Source of the DNA: Ruminococcus flavefaciens
Lineage (GTDB): Bacteria; Bacillota; Clostridia; Oscillospirales; Ruminococcaceae
Assembly: GCA_002371825.1 (NCBI GenBank)
Contig: DFHF01000052.1
Location: 1-64,000 of the forward strand
Length of the DNA stretch: 64,000 bases
Direction of reading: 5' to 3'
Positions 25,223-34,158 of the stretch are shown here, one piece after another. The position numbers were made by a program, and so were the translations under genes. The notes below the pieces were generated by a model, which saw only the letters and a program-made list of their open reading frames with translations, made no database searches and was not told the origin of the DNA. Each line of letters starts with the position of its first letter. The stretch's first letter is position 1.

Positions 25223-26209
25223 ATGTACATACCAGATGAGAAGAGATATGAGAAAATGAAGTATCTCCGCTGCGGCAGGAGCGGTATCCTTCTTCCCAGA
25301 ATATCTCTCGGATTATGGCATAACTTCGGTTCTGCCGACAGATTTGAGAACATGGTGGATATGATACATGCCGCTTTTGATGCAGGTATCACCCACTTTG
25401 ATCTCGCTAATAACTATGGGCCGGTATATGGCTCAGCAGAGGAGAATTTCGGACGTATACTTGACAGGGATATGAGGCCTTTCCGTGATGAGATGATAAT
25501 CTCTACCAAGGCGGGCTACGATATGTGGCCGGGACCATATGGCGACCACGGCTCCAGAAAATATCTTATGGCCAGTCTTGACCAGTCGCTGAAAAGGATG
25601 AAGCTTGACTATGTGGATATCTTCTACCACCACCGTCCTGACCCGGATACTCCTATTGAAGAGACAATGGAGGCTCTCTCTGACATTGTACGCTCAGGAA
25701 AAGCGCTGTATGTCGGTATTTCAAACTACGATTCCGAGGGTACCCGCAGAGCGGCAGAGATACTCCGTGCAAACCATACACCACTTCTTATAAATCAGGT
25801 CAGATACAGTATGCTTGACCGCTGGACTGAGGAGGATGGCCTTCAGGACACCTGCGAGGAGGTTGGAGCCGGTATGATATGCTTCTCGCCGCTGGCTCAG
25901 GGAGTTCTGACAGACCGCTATTTACAGGGAGTTCCTGATGACAGCCGTGCGAAGAAGAATTTCTTCCTCCACGAGGATTCACTCACCCCTGAGCTCATGG
26001 AAAAGGTCAGAAAGCTGAATGAGATCGCTTCAGGCAGGGGACAGACTCTGGCAGAAATGGCGCTGGCATGGATACTGCGACGTGACAGGGTCACATCAGT
26101 GCTTGTCGGAGCAAGCCGTCCGGAACAGATACTCACTAATGTGAAGTTCCTTGATAAGCTTGATTTCACTGAGGATGAGCTTTCCGAGATAGATAAGGTG
26201 CTCGGATAG
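25223..26209 (+). CDS. Aldo/keto reductase (YghZ/Kv-beta-like)
   Basis: A 328-residue NADPH-dependent carbonyl reductase with a TIM-barrel fold. The catalytic tetrad is visible: Asp and Tyr in FDLANNYGPVYGSAEENFG, Lys in ISTKAGYDMWPGPYG and His in VDIFYHHRPD. The GSRKYLMASLDQSLKRM and WGPYG signatures match the L-glyceraldehyde-3-phosphate reductase (YghZ) subgroup. The C-terminal nucleotide-binding segment VTSVLVGASRPEQI is intact. ATG at 25223 is chosen because GGAGGG lies 6 bases upstream. Monocistronic. The natural substrate is inferred only. Confidence 0.93.
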   Translation: MYIPDEKRYEKMKYLRCGRSGILLPRISLGLWHNFGSADRFENMVDMIHAAFDAGITHFDLANNYGPVYGSAEENFGRILDRDMRPFRDEMIISTKAGYDMWPGPYGDHGSRKYLMASLDQSLKRMKLDYVDIFYHHRPDPDTPIEETMEALSDIVRSGKALYVGISNYDSEGTRRAAEILRANHTPLLINQVRYSMLDRWTEEDGLQDTCEEVGAGMICFSPLAQGVLTDRYLQGVPDDSRAKKNFFLHEDSLTPELMEKVRKLNEIASGRGQTLAEMALAWILRRDRVTSVLVGASRPEQILTNVKFLDKLDFTEDELSEIDKVLG

Positions 26210-26253
26210 TTTATGCTCATTTGATGAAAATTGTAAAAACAAACAAAAAACTG

Positions 26254-26282
26254 TTGACAAATGAGATTAAATAGTTTATAAT
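26254..26282 (+). promoter_or_regulatory. Consensus sigma-A promoter for the DUF1508 gene
   Basis: TTGACA (26254-26259), 17-base spacer, TATAAT (26277-26282), a perfect consensus suggesting high expression. Confidence 0.92.
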
Positions 26283-26345
26283 GTTATTATCAAATAAGGA
26301 CGAGCAGAAGCTCATCTGATTGTGATGAAAGGTGTTGAAAATAAT

Positions 26346-26732
26346 ATGGGAAAATTCGTTATAAAGTCTACTAAAACAGGTTTTACATTCAGCCTTAAGG
26401 CCGGAAACGGTGAGATCATCGCCACAGGCGGAGAGGTCTATAATACTCTCGCAAGTGTTAAGAACGGCATCGCAAGCGTTTCCAAAAATGCTCCTGTCGC
26501 CAAGATAGAAGATCAGACCATAGAGGGCTATGAGCAGGTCACAAATCCTAAGTTTGAGATATACAAGGATAAGGCCGGCGAATTCAGATTCCGCCTTAAA
26601 GCAAGAAATGGTGAGATCATCTCCGTAAGTGAGGGCTACGTTAAAAAGGACAGCTGCAAGAAGGGTATCGCAAGCGTACAGAAGAATGCAGTTGATTCAC
26701 CGGTAATTGAGCCGGATCCTGAGGATAAATAA
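26346..26732 (+). CDS. YegP-like protein with two DUF1508 repeats
   Basis: 128 residues made of two tandem DUF1508 units of about 50 residues: KFVIKSTKTGFTFSLKAGNG with NGIASVSKNAP, then FEIYKDKAGEFRFRLKARNG with KGIASVQKNA. Each unit forms a small beta-alpha sheet. Homologues such as YegP are widespread; their role is not settled. The ATG at 26346 is favoured over one at 26322 by spacing to AAAGGTG. It has a perfect promoter and terminator of its own. Confidence 0.9.
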   Translation: MGKFVIKSTKTGFTFSLKAGNGEIIATGGEVYNTLASVKNGIASVSKNAPVAKIEDQTIEGYEQVTNPKFEIYKDKAGEFRFRLKARNGEIISVSEGYVKKDSCKKGIASVQKNAVDSPVIEPDPEDK

Positions 26733-26746
26733 TCAAAAAGTCATAT

Positions 26747-26784
26747 AAAAAGCACCGGATCATTTTGTGATTCGGTGCTTTTTT
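26747..26784. terminator. Bidirectional terminator
   Basis: AGCACCGGATCA (26751-26762) and TGATTCGGTGCT (26768-26779), with AAAA before and TTTT after. It serves both the DUF1508 gene and the converging synthetase gene. Confidence 0.9.
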
Positions 26785-26796
26785 AGTTCGTATTTA

Positions 26797-29100
26797 TCAG
26801 CCCTTGAGAGCAACTCTTCTGATCTTTCCGCTTATGGTCTTGGGGAGCTCGTCACGGAATTCAACTATTCTCGGATATTTGTAAGGAGCAGTGTGCTTCT
26901 TTACATAATCCTGTATCTCCTTTTTGAGCTCTTCTGTGGCTACTGTTCCCTTAGTGAGAACTATTGAAGCCTTGACTACCTGTCCTCTAACAGGGTCTGG
27001 AGCTGCACTGACACCGCATTCAAGCACATAGGGAAGCTCCATGATGACACTTTCGATCTCAAAAGGTCCGATACGGTAGCCTGAGGATTTGATGACATCA
27101 TCAACACGGCCCACATACCAGAAGTATCCGTCCTCATCCTTCCATGCAGTATCTCCGGTGTGATAGAGTCCATCGTGCCATACTTCCTTTGTTTTATCTT
27201 CATCACGGTAGTAGCCGAGGAAGAGTCCGCAGGGTGCACCGTTTTCGGTGTGGATAACTATCTCGCCGGTCTCACCGGTCTTGCAGGGATTGCCGTCAGG
27301 ATCAACGATATCCACATCATAGAGTACACTTGGCTTGCCCATTGAGCCCGGACGGCAGGTCATGCCTACGAAATTTCCGATAGAGAGTGTAGTTTCAGTC
27401 TGACCGAAGCCCTCCATAAGCTTTACACCGGTAGCTTTGAGGAACTGGTTGTATACCTCAGGGTTGAGAGCCTCACCGGCAACTGTAGCGTACTTTATAG
27501 AGCTGAGATCGAACTTTGAGAGATCCTCCTTGATAAAGAAACGGTACATTGTAGGAGGAGCGCAGAAAGTTGTGATATTGTACTTCTTGAACATGGGAAG
27601 TATCTTGTTAGCGTCGAAACGGTTGAAATCATATACGAATACGCAGGTCTCGCTGAGCCACTGTCCGTAGAGCTTGCCCCAGAGAGCCTTGCCCCATCCG
27701 GTATCGGAAATAGTGAAGTGGATACCGTTTGGGTCAACATTGTGCCAGTAGCGGGCAGTTATGAAATGTCCCAGAGCATAGAGGTGGCAGTGGGTAGCTA
27801 TTTTAGGATAGCCTGTAGTACCTGATGTGAAGAACATAAGGTTGGGGTCCTTTCCGCAGGAAAGCTCTGCGGGATCGGAAGGACGCTGGAAGACATCGCT
27901 GAACTGAGCCATTTCCTTATCAAAATCAGCCCAGCCCTCACGCTGACCGTGAACGATCATACGCATGATATCCATGCCGCTCTCTTCAACAGCAAGGTCG
28001 ACCTGATGAGCCACATCGCCGTCGCCTGTGCAGACGATAGCCTTGACGTCAGCAGCCTTGAAGCGGTATGTAAAGTCGTGCTGAACGAGCTGGTTTGTTG
28101 CAGGGATAACAATAGCACCGATCTTGTGGAGGGCGATTATTGAGAACCAGAACTGATAGTGTCTCTTGAGCACCAGCATAACCTTGTCGCCCTTCTTTAT
28201 GCCCTTTGACTTGAAGTAGTTTGCAGTCATATTGGAGTACTTTTTTATATCGGCAAAAGTGAACTTTCTGTCTGAAAGCTCCTCGTCAACATAGATAAGA
28301 GCGGTCTTATCCGGGCATTTTGCAGCAAGTCCGTCAACTATATCGAAGCCGAAGTTGAAGGTGTCCTCATTTTTAAAGGAGATATTTTTAAGTGAACCGT
28401 CCTCATTTGTCTCGATATTCACGAATTTTTCAGCGATAGGATCCTTGATATTGGCAAGGTCAAAGTTTGTAACACCGGGGAGGATAGCGGGTTCAAGGTG
28501 ATTTATAGCGTGCTGAGGCTGATTGACTCCGCAGACGATAGCGTAGAATTTACATTCTTTTCCGCCTACAGCCCATTCATCGTGTGGCTCGGAGCTGTCG
28601 TAGTATATAGAGTCTCCCTCGTTGAGTATCTCGATGTTATCGCCTACACGGACTTTGAGCTGACCGCTGATAACGATATCCATTTCCTGACCCTCATGAG
28701 TATGGGGATGAGGTACACGATATTCCTCGTCAACATAGGGGATAGTAACGAGGAAGGGTTCTGCGATCTTGTTTCTGAATTTAGGAGCAAGACGAAGGTA
28801 GCTGAGGCCTTTTCTTCTTGCGATAGGGAGTCCCTCACCCTTTCTTGTTATATCGAAGCTGTTGATACGGGGGGATTCGCCTTCCATAAGGTCAGTGATC
28901 TCCACATTGCAGGCATTTGCGAATTTATAGATAAAAGAGAAGCTGAAATCTTTAGCTCCGCCTTCGTAGGCACTGTACTCGAAGACAGAAACACCGATCT
29001 TCTCAGCCATTTCCTCCGGAGTGAGACCTACTGATTCTCTTGTAGCTTTTATTCGTTCAGCGACCTCTCTAATTTTAAACTCGGGATTCATATTATTCAT
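26797..29100 (-). CDS. XRE regulator-cupin-acyl-CoA synthetase (AMP-forming) fusion
   Basis: One uninterrupted 767-residue frame. Residues 1-75 form an XRE helix-turn-helix (RIKATRESVGLTPEEMAEKI ... FSFIYKFANACNVEITDLM). Residues about 105-190 form a cupin (PHPHTHEGQEMDIVISGQL, SSEPHDEWAVGG). From about 225 an ANL-family adenylate-forming enzyme follows: LMFFTSGTTGYPKIATHCHL (P-loop), GFGQTETT, YHTGDTAWKDEDGYFWYVGR, and catalytic Lys in LPKTISGKIRR. The synthetase part looks like medium-chain acyl-CoA or acetyl-CoA synthetases. HTH plus cupin alone is a common regulator layout (PuuR-like); joining it to the enzyme suggests a protein that activates a carboxylate and senses it or binds DNA. RBS AAGGAG. 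Monocistronic. Confidence 0.93.
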   Translation of the reverse strand: MNNMNPEFKIREVAERIKATRESVGLTPEEMAEKIGVSVFEYSAYEGGAKDFSFSFIYKFANACNVEITDLMEGESPRINSFDITRKGEGLPIARRKGLSYLRLAPKFRNKIAEPFLVTIPYVDEEYRVPHPHTHEGQEMDIVISGQLKVRVGDNIEILNEGDSIYYDSSEPHDEWAVGGKECKFYAIVCGVNQPQHAINHLEPAILPGVTNFDLANIKDPIAEKFVNIETNEDGSLKNISFKNEDTFNFGFDIVDGLAAKCPDKTALIYVDEELSDRKFTFADIKKYSNMTANYFKSKGIKKGDKVMLVLKRHYQFWFSIIALHKIGAIVIPATNQLVQHDFTYRFKAADVKAIVCTGDGDVAHQVDLAVEESGMDIMRMIVHGQREGWADFDKEMAQFSDVFQRPSDPAELSCGKDPNLMFFTSGTTGYPKIATHCHLYALGHFITARYWHNVDPNGIHFTISDTGWGKALWGKLYGQWLSETCVFVYDFNRFDANKILPMFKKYNITTFCAPPTMYRFFIKEDLSKFDLSSIKYATVAGEALNPEVYNQFLKATGVKLMEGFGQTETTLSIGNFVGMTCRPGSMGKPSVLYDVDIVDPDGNPCKTGETGEIVIHTENGAPCGLFLGYYRDEDKTKEVWHDGLYHTGDTAWKDEDGYFWYVGRVDDVIKSSGYRIGPFEIESVIMELPYVLECGVSAAPDPVRGQVVKASIVLTKGTVATEELKKEIQDYVKKHTAPYKYPRIVEFRDELPKTISGKIRRVALKG

Positions 29101-29191
29101 AGCAAGCCTACTCCTTTCTGTAGATCGACAGATTTGAAATTATATTTTATTGCCATATAAGGCAGGTAGAATCTGGGCTTACGCAAATAAA

Positions 29192-29220
29192 ATTATATCA
29201 CTTTAAGCAGCATTTGTCAA
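29192..29220 (-). promoter_or_regulatory. Promoter of the fusion synthetase gene
   Basis: Leftward TTGACA (29220-29215), 17-base spacer, TATAAT (29197-29192). It leaves a leader of about 85 bases. Confidence 0.88.
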
Positions 29221-29343
29221 TAAAATGACATAGTATTTTACTTGTAAAAAAGAGGGTATAACTGCACAGAAAATGGCTGACAGACATATTCTATAATAAC
29301 ACTGCAGCCGGATACCGAATATAATAACATGGGAGGTGAGGAT

Positions 29344-30036
29344 TTGGCAAAAAATGGTATAGACGTATCACGCTGGCAGGGAGACATTGACTGGACTAAG
29401 GTAAGAACGGATTTCTGTATCATGCAGGCAGGCTTCGGCAAGGAGATCAGCCAGAAGGATATCTGCTTTGAGAAGAATTATTCCGGCTGTAAGGCTAACC
29501 GGATACCCTGCGGCGCTTACTGGTTCAGCTATGCTGTGTCAGAGGAGGAAGCGAAGCTTGAAGCAAGAGTCTGCCTTGAAACGATAAAGGGAAAGCAGTT
29601 TGAATATCCTATATACTATGACGTTGAGGAGCAGAGGACATTAAAGCTCGGCCGGGAAAAGGTAAGTGCGATAATCAGGACTTTTCTCGATGAACTGGAG
29701 AAGGCAGGATATTTTGCGGGACTATATATGTCCGCTTCATACCTCAGGGACTTTGTTACAGATGAGATAAAAGAGAGGTATGCAGTGTGGGTGGCACACT
29801 ATGGAGTAAGCAGGCCTGATTATTCAGGGATCTATGGAATGTGGCAGAAGTCTAACACAGGAAGTCTCGCGGGTATCAGCGGAAATGTAGACCTTGATGA
29901 ATGTTATGCGGACTATCCCGGAATAATTAAGGCAGCCGGCCTTAACGGTTTTTCAGCAGACCAGACTGTCCGGAAAAATGTCACATTAACTATAGACGGA
30001 AAGACCTACATCGGAACTCTTGAACTTGTCAGATAA
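29344..30036 (+). CDS. GH25 lysozyme (N-acetylmuramidase) without signal peptide
   Basis: 230 residues. A GH25 domain (about 1-190) cleaves the MurNAc-GlcNAc bond of peptidoglycan. The active-site strands GIDVSRWQGDIDW and YPIYYDVEEQ carry the catalytic Asp/Glu set, and VDLDECYADYPG closes the barrel. The last 40 residues (NVTLTIDGKTYIGTLELVR) resemble a short add-on domain. The start is TTG at 29344 with GGAGGTGAG upstream; an ATG at 29329 overlaps that RBS. There is no secretion signal, and no holin or phage gene nearby, so release may need lysis or another route. A second, lipoprotein GH25 is at 43785. Confidence 0.9.
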   Translation: MAKNGIDVSRWQGDIDWTKVRTDFCIMQAGFGKEISQKDICFEKNYSGCKANRIPCGAYWFSYAVSEEEAKLEARVCLETIKGKQFEYPIYYDVEEQRTLKLGREKVSAIIRTFLDELEKAGYFAGLYMSASYLRDFVTDEIKERYAVWVAHYGVSRPDYSGIYGMWQKSNTGSLAGISGNVDLDECYADYPGIIKAAGLNGFSADQTVRKNVTLTIDGKTYIGTLELVR

Positions 30037-30039
30037 GGA

Positions 30040-30117
30040 AAAGCGGCCCTGGAAAGCTCCGTTAGCGGAAGAATTTACGTTTCCGCTGACAGGAGCGATC
30101 TGAGGACCGCTTATATA
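30040..30117 (+). terminator. Long nested hairpin after the GH25 gene
   Basis: AAGCGG/CCGCTT outer arms enclose GCTCCGTTAGCGGAA and TTCCGCTGACAGGAGC. It is followed by TATATATTA rather than a clean U-run, so terminator strength is uncertain. Confidence 0.55.
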
Positions 30118-30147
30118 TTACTAAGTATTTATCTTCAAATTAACTTA

Positions 30148-31422
30148 TTATTCAGCAAGAAGCTTTTCAGCACTTGCAAGCTTTACGCAGATAACGAAGA
30201 GCTCCATAGCCTTTTTAAGATCCTCAACAGGAGGATATGTAGGAGCAAGACGTATGTTTCTGTCATCAGGGTCAACACCATAGGGGAATGTTGCACCTGC
30301 GCCAGTAAGAGTTACACCTGCATCGCTGCAAAGCTGAACTATACGCTTTGCACAGCCGTTCATTGAATTGAATGAAACGAAATAGCCGCCTTCGGGATTT
30401 GTCCATGTACCGATACCGAGAGGAGCGATCTCCTTTTCAAGAGTATCGCAGACTATTCTGAACTTAGGAGCGATTATCTCCTTGTGCTTTTTCATATGCT
30501 CGCACATATTTGCGAAAGTACCGAAATACTTGACATGACGGAGCTGATTCATCTTATCGTAGCTGATGATGCTTATTCCGAGAGCCTTCTTCAGGTCCTC
30601 AACATTTCTCTTGCTTGCACCCATAACAGCAACACCGGCACCGGGGAAAGTTATCTTTGATGTAGAACCGAAGATGTAAACGATATCCTCATTTCCGGCT
30701 TTCTTAGCTTCGTCAAGGATGTTGAGGATAGGTGTAGGATTATCTGTGAGGTGGTGGATGCAGTAAGCATTATCCCAGAATATCCTGAAATCCTTAGCAG
30801 CAGGTCTGAGGTTAGCGAAACGCTTTACAGTGTCATCGCTGTAGGAGATGCCGTCCGGATTTGAGTACTGAGGAACGCACCAGATTCCCTTGATGGAGTC
30901 ATCGTCTGCTACCAGCTTTTCGATCATATCCATATCAGGACCGGTAGGAGTCATAGGGATATTTATCATTTCCACACCGAAAAATTCAGTTACCTTGAAA
31001 TGACGGTCATATCCGGGAACAGGACAAAGGAATTTGATCTTTCCGCACTGTGACCAGGGCTTACCGCCGAGAACGCCCTTATTATATGCAGTCTGAACTG
31101 ACCAGAACATAGCATTGAGGCTTGAGTTGCCGAAAATGATTATCTCATCATCAGAAACACCTATCATATCTGAGAAGAATTCCTTGGCCTCCGGGATACC
31201 GTCGAGCATACCGTAATTGCGGACATCTATACCGTTCTCACTCATAAAATCTCCGTCATTGAAGACATTGAGCATATCCACACTGAGCTCAAGCTGCTCC
31301 TTGCAGGGATTTCCTCTTGACATATTGAGACAAAGACCCTGTGCCTTAAAATCGTTATAGAGCGATTCTGTCTCATTCTTGAAGCTGACGAGCTGCTCTC
31401 TTGACATTTCTGATAAATTCAT
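30148..31422 (-). CDS. PLP-dependent class I aminotransferase (PF12897-type)
   Basis: A 424-residue cytoplasmic enzyme. The opening MNLSEMSREQLVSFKNE and LCLNMSRGNPCKEQLELS match the group annotated as aspartate aminotransferase-like or MocR-domain-like transferases. The likely PLP lysine is in FGSTSKITFPGAGVAVMG, the Asp that binds the pyridine is in FRIFWDNAYCIHHL, and a C-terminal Arg region is in DDRNIRLAPTYP. It probably moves amino groups between aspartate (or alanine) and 2-oxoglutarate; specificity is not certain. The start at 31422 is supported by AAAGGTGAGG. Divergent from the dockerin gene. Confidence 0.88.
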   Translation of the reverse strand: MNLSEMSREQLVSFKNETESLYNDFKAQGLCLNMSRGNPCKEQLELSVDMLNVFNDGDFMSENGIDVRNYGMLDGIPEAKEFFSDMIGVSDDEIIIFGNSSLNAMFWSVQTAYNKGVLGGKPWSQCGKIKFLCPVPGYDRHFKVTEFFGVEMINIPMTPTGPDMDMIEKLVADDDSIKGIWCVPQYSNPDGISYSDDTVKRFANLRPAAKDFRIFWDNAYCIHHLTDNPTPILNILDEAKKAGNEDIVYIFGSTSKITFPGAGVAVMGASKRNVEDLKKALGISIISYDKMNQLRHVKYFGTFANMCEHMKKHKEIIAPKFRIVCDTLEKEIAPLGIGTWTNPEGGYFVSFNSMNGCAKRIVQLCSDAGVTLTGAGATFPYGVDPDDRNIRLAPTYPPVEDLKKAMELFVICVKLASAEKLLAE

Positions 31423-31643
31423 TTCAGGAACCTCACCTTTCAAATGATAATTTTTTGCCAAATAAAAGTATACCATAGCGCTGTTTTTTTTTCAAGTGAC
31501 AATATAACAAATATTGAAGTCGGAAAAGCCGGTTTTTTGGTGTTTTCTGCTTGATAAGGGGATTTGCGGAGTTTTTTTATGGTCAATTCGCTCTGTCAGG
31601 AGAAGATTTATTGTTGCTTTTTGACGAAATTATCATGATTTTA

Positions 31644-31672
31644 TTGACAAATCAGACGAGATTTGCTATAAT
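31644..31672 (+). promoter_or_regulatory. Promoter of the dockerin transglutaminase gene
   Basis: TTGACA (31644-31649), 17-base spacer, TATAAT (31667-31672), in the 327-base gap 31423-31749. Nothing else is recognised in that gap. Confidence 0.9.
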
Positions 31673-31749
31673 CTATATAGGTATATAAATTATAGATACA
31701 ATTATATCCAGGGAATTAGGGAATAATTATTTCTTACGGAGGTATCATT

Positions 31750-33267
31750 ATGAAAAAATTATTCTCGACATTATTATCAGTACTGACATCAGCCGCTCTT
31801 GCGGCGGGAGCTGCAGTGCCGTCCATGACATCGGCAGCCGACAGTCAGGAGACATTATCAGAATCTGCTGTCATTAATATCAGCAGTCCGGACTTCCTCG
31901 CAAATTACAGTGCGGATTCTCACATCTACGGTTCATACCTTGACGAAAACAATCTTGAAGTCTATAAGGCCTTTATGAACCTGCTGAATCCTACCACTGA
32001 GATGATTAGCGTGAAGCTGCCGGAACCCGTTACAATATCTGTGTCCAGCAGAAGCACATCCAACATGACAGATGCCGATAAACAGACCTATGAAGCTGCT
32101 GTTATGACTGCTTGCCGCACGGGTATCGATTCCGCACTTTTTGATATGCCGGAGATCTTCTGGCTCGATCTTGCCAATATGGGGGTAGGTACTCAGAGCT
32201 CCACTTCAAGGAACTGGAGGACCGGTAAATATGATATGACTATTCAGTATATCGAATTTTTACCGGCTTATTATGAAGAGTATGATTCCCTTGATATGGT
32301 AATGGAGTACAAGCAGAAGCTGGCAGATGCTGTAGAGGAATTTACTGTACAGGGTGACACCCGCTATGAACAGCTGCTCAGTATACATGACACTATATCA
32401 AATTTTACATATTACGATATGGATTCAAAGTTCATAAGCTCACCTGTAGGTTCTCTCGTTGAGCCCGGAGCAGTATGTGAGGGCTATGCTGAGGGCTTCA
32501 AGCTCATATGCGACAAGCTGGGTATACCTTGTGTTCTTGTTGTAGGAAATATCAATGATGAGGACAATGAGGCACATATGTGGGATTATGTCAAGATGGA
32601 AGACGGAAAATGGTATGCTGTCGACGTAACATGGGATGACCGTGACGGCAAGTACGGAGTTGATTATGTACATACCTATTTCCTTAAAGGCTCAGCAACC
32701 ATGTCTTCGGATCATTTCCCGGCAGCTGAGTACGGCTTCACAAAGCTGACCTATCCTGAGCTGTCAGCTGAGGACTACGATCCGAGTAAGGCTGAGATAG
32801 TTACGACAACGACCACCACAACAACTGTGACCACTACTACATCTACTACAACTATCCAGACTACTACTACACCTGTGATACATATTGATCCTGACCCATT
32901 TACCACTACAACTACGACTTCAGATGCTGGGTCAACTACTTCAGCGACTACTACAACACAGATCATTCATATAGATCCAGAGCCGACAACTACAGCTACT
33001 ACCACCACTGTTCCTGTAACTTCGACTACAACTGAGATCATTCCTACGACTCCGGTGCCGACAACGACTACTCCTCCCGTTGATCCTGATCCTGTAGAGG
33101 GAGATGTCAATTGTGATGGTAAACTGAGTATAGCGGATGTGGTTTATTGTGCAGGTACAGTTCTCGGAAATATAAAGCCGGAGCATTCCTGTGACGCTGA
33201 CGGAGACGGTATCGTGAACGGATTTGATATTACATTCATCCGTGAACTTCTCCTTGCAATTTTATGA
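31750..33267 (+). CDS. Secreted transglutaminase-like protein with C-terminal dockerin
   Basis: 505 residues. A signal peptide (about 1-30, cut near SAADSQ) precedes a transglutaminase-like cysteine domain at about 185-320. The catalytic triad is readable: Cys in EPGAVCEGYAEGFK, His in NEAHMWDYVKM and Asp in AVDVTWDD. A Thr-rich linker (about 350-440, three blocks) connects to a type I dockerin with two calcium loops, GDVNCDGKLSIADVVYC and CDADGDGIVNGFDITFI. Dockerins bind cohesins on scaffoldins, so this protein should sit in the cellulosome. Transglutaminase-like folds often act as proteases or crosslinkers, so its role there is open. Strong promoter; own terminator. Confidence 0.93.
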   Translation: MKKLFSTLLSVLTSAALAAGAAVPSMTSAADSQETLSESAVINISSPDFLANYSADSHIYGSYLDENNLEVYKAFMNLLNPTTEMISVKLPEPVTISVSSRSTSNMTDADKQTYEAAVMTACRTGIDSALFDMPEIFWLDLANMGVGTQSSTSRNWRTGKYDMTIQYIEFLPAYYEEYDSLDMVMEYKQKLADAVEEFTVQGDTRYEQLLSIHDTISNFTYYDMDSKFISSPVGSLVEPGAVCEGYAEGFKLICDKLGIPCVLVVGNINDEDNEAHMWDYVKMEDGKWYAVDVTWDDRDGKYGVDYVHTYFLKGSATMSSDHFPAAEYGFTKLTYPELSAEDYDPSKAEIVTTTTTTTTVTTTTSTTTIQTTTTPVIHIDPDPFTTTTTTSDAGSTTSATTTTQIIHIDPEPTTTATTTTVPVTSTTTEIIPTTPVPTTTTPPVDPDPVEGDVNCDGKLSIADVVYCAGTVLGNIKPEHSCDADGDGIVNGFDITFIRELLLAIL

Positions 33268-33282
33268 TATGAAAATTGTTAC

Positions 33283-33316
33283 AGCCCCTGCATAAAGCAG
33301 GGGCTGATCTTATTTT
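33283..33316 (+). terminator. Terminator of the dockerin gene
   Basis: AGCCCCTGC (33283-33291) and GCAGGGGCT (33297-33305), then a T-rich tract that overlaps the end of the converging permease gene. Confidence 0.85.
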
Positions 33317-34158
33317 ATCTCAGATCTTTTGAATACATTGTATCCTATCAAGGATGATGCAAGTATCATTCCAAGACCAGCGATAGTGCAGATGATCGTA
33401 TGTTTCTGTTCAGGAGCATATGCCAGCTTGTAAAGAGCTTCCTGTATCTCATAGTTCCTCATGAATGTGTCAAATATTTTCAGCTTTGTTATCTCGTATG
33501 TCAGGGTAATAATGAGCTGGAAAAGCAGTACTCCGGCAATTGCTATGCTGTTGTACAGGACTCCGCTTCTGGTCATATACACAATTAGTATCAGCACAGA
33601 TGTAAGTCCTAAAAGAAGAGGCAGCTGTACAGCCGTGGCCTTCAAAGCTGTCAACAGCGAGCAGGAATATCGTGTGCCGTTCAGAATATAGTTTATTCCG
33701 AAGAACACAAAGGTATTCATAAAAATAAGGAGAATTGCAATACCGAAAATAACTGCCATCTTGCTTACAAAATACATTTTCCTGTTTGTAACAGATGAGA
33801 GAGTATTTTTTATGCACTTGTTGGAAAAATCAGCGGTAAGTACTGCGTAGACTATGAATACTATAAGATAATACAGGTTCATATTGGAGCCGATCACTTC
33901 AAGCGGGAGCTTCTTTTTTGCTTCATCGCTTTTATTATTATTTATCATCTCAAAAATCTCTTTAACATTATCGGGCTCCTCGATCTCTTCACTGATTTTG
34001 TTCAGATCATCATTTGTGCTGATGTTGCTTTTGCCGATAACTCCGGGACATTTTAGTGCAGCGGAAAGAACTGCCATTACAATCATTACCAGGAAAATCA
34101 AATATATGCTTTTGCTTCTGACAATACGAAAGAGATCTGCTCTTACCAGATTAAGCAT
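33310..34158 (-). CDS. ABC-2 type transporter permease
   Basis: 282 residues with about six membrane spans and a large outside loop between spans one and two (about 35-95). This is the BcrB/NatB style of ABC-2 permeases that export drugs, peptides or ions. It is read with the ATPase gene just upstream and overlaps it by 8 bases. ATG at 34158 is preferred over 34164, since AGGAGG is then 8 bases upstream instead of 2. Likely expressed from the TTAAG-controlled promoter at 35102-35156. Confidence 0.9.
   Translation of the reverse strand: MLNLVRADLFRIVRSKSIYLIFLVMIVMAVLSAALKCPGVIGKSNISTNDDLNKISEEIEEPDNVKEIFEMINNNKSDEAKKKLPLEVIGSNMNLYYLIVFIVYAVLTADFSNKCIKNTLSSVTNRKMYFVSKMAVIFGIAILLIFMNTFVFFGINYILNGTRYSCSLLTALKATAVQLPLLLGLTSVLILIVYMTRSGVLYNSIAIAGVLLFQLIITLTYEITKLKIFDTFMRNYEIQEALYKLAYAPEQKHTIICTIAGLGMILASSLIGYNVFKRSEIK

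Noticed and set aside
29344..30036. Prophage or phage lysis module around the GH25 gene
   Set aside because: No holin, capsid, integrase or att sites nearby; neighbours are housekeeping genes.
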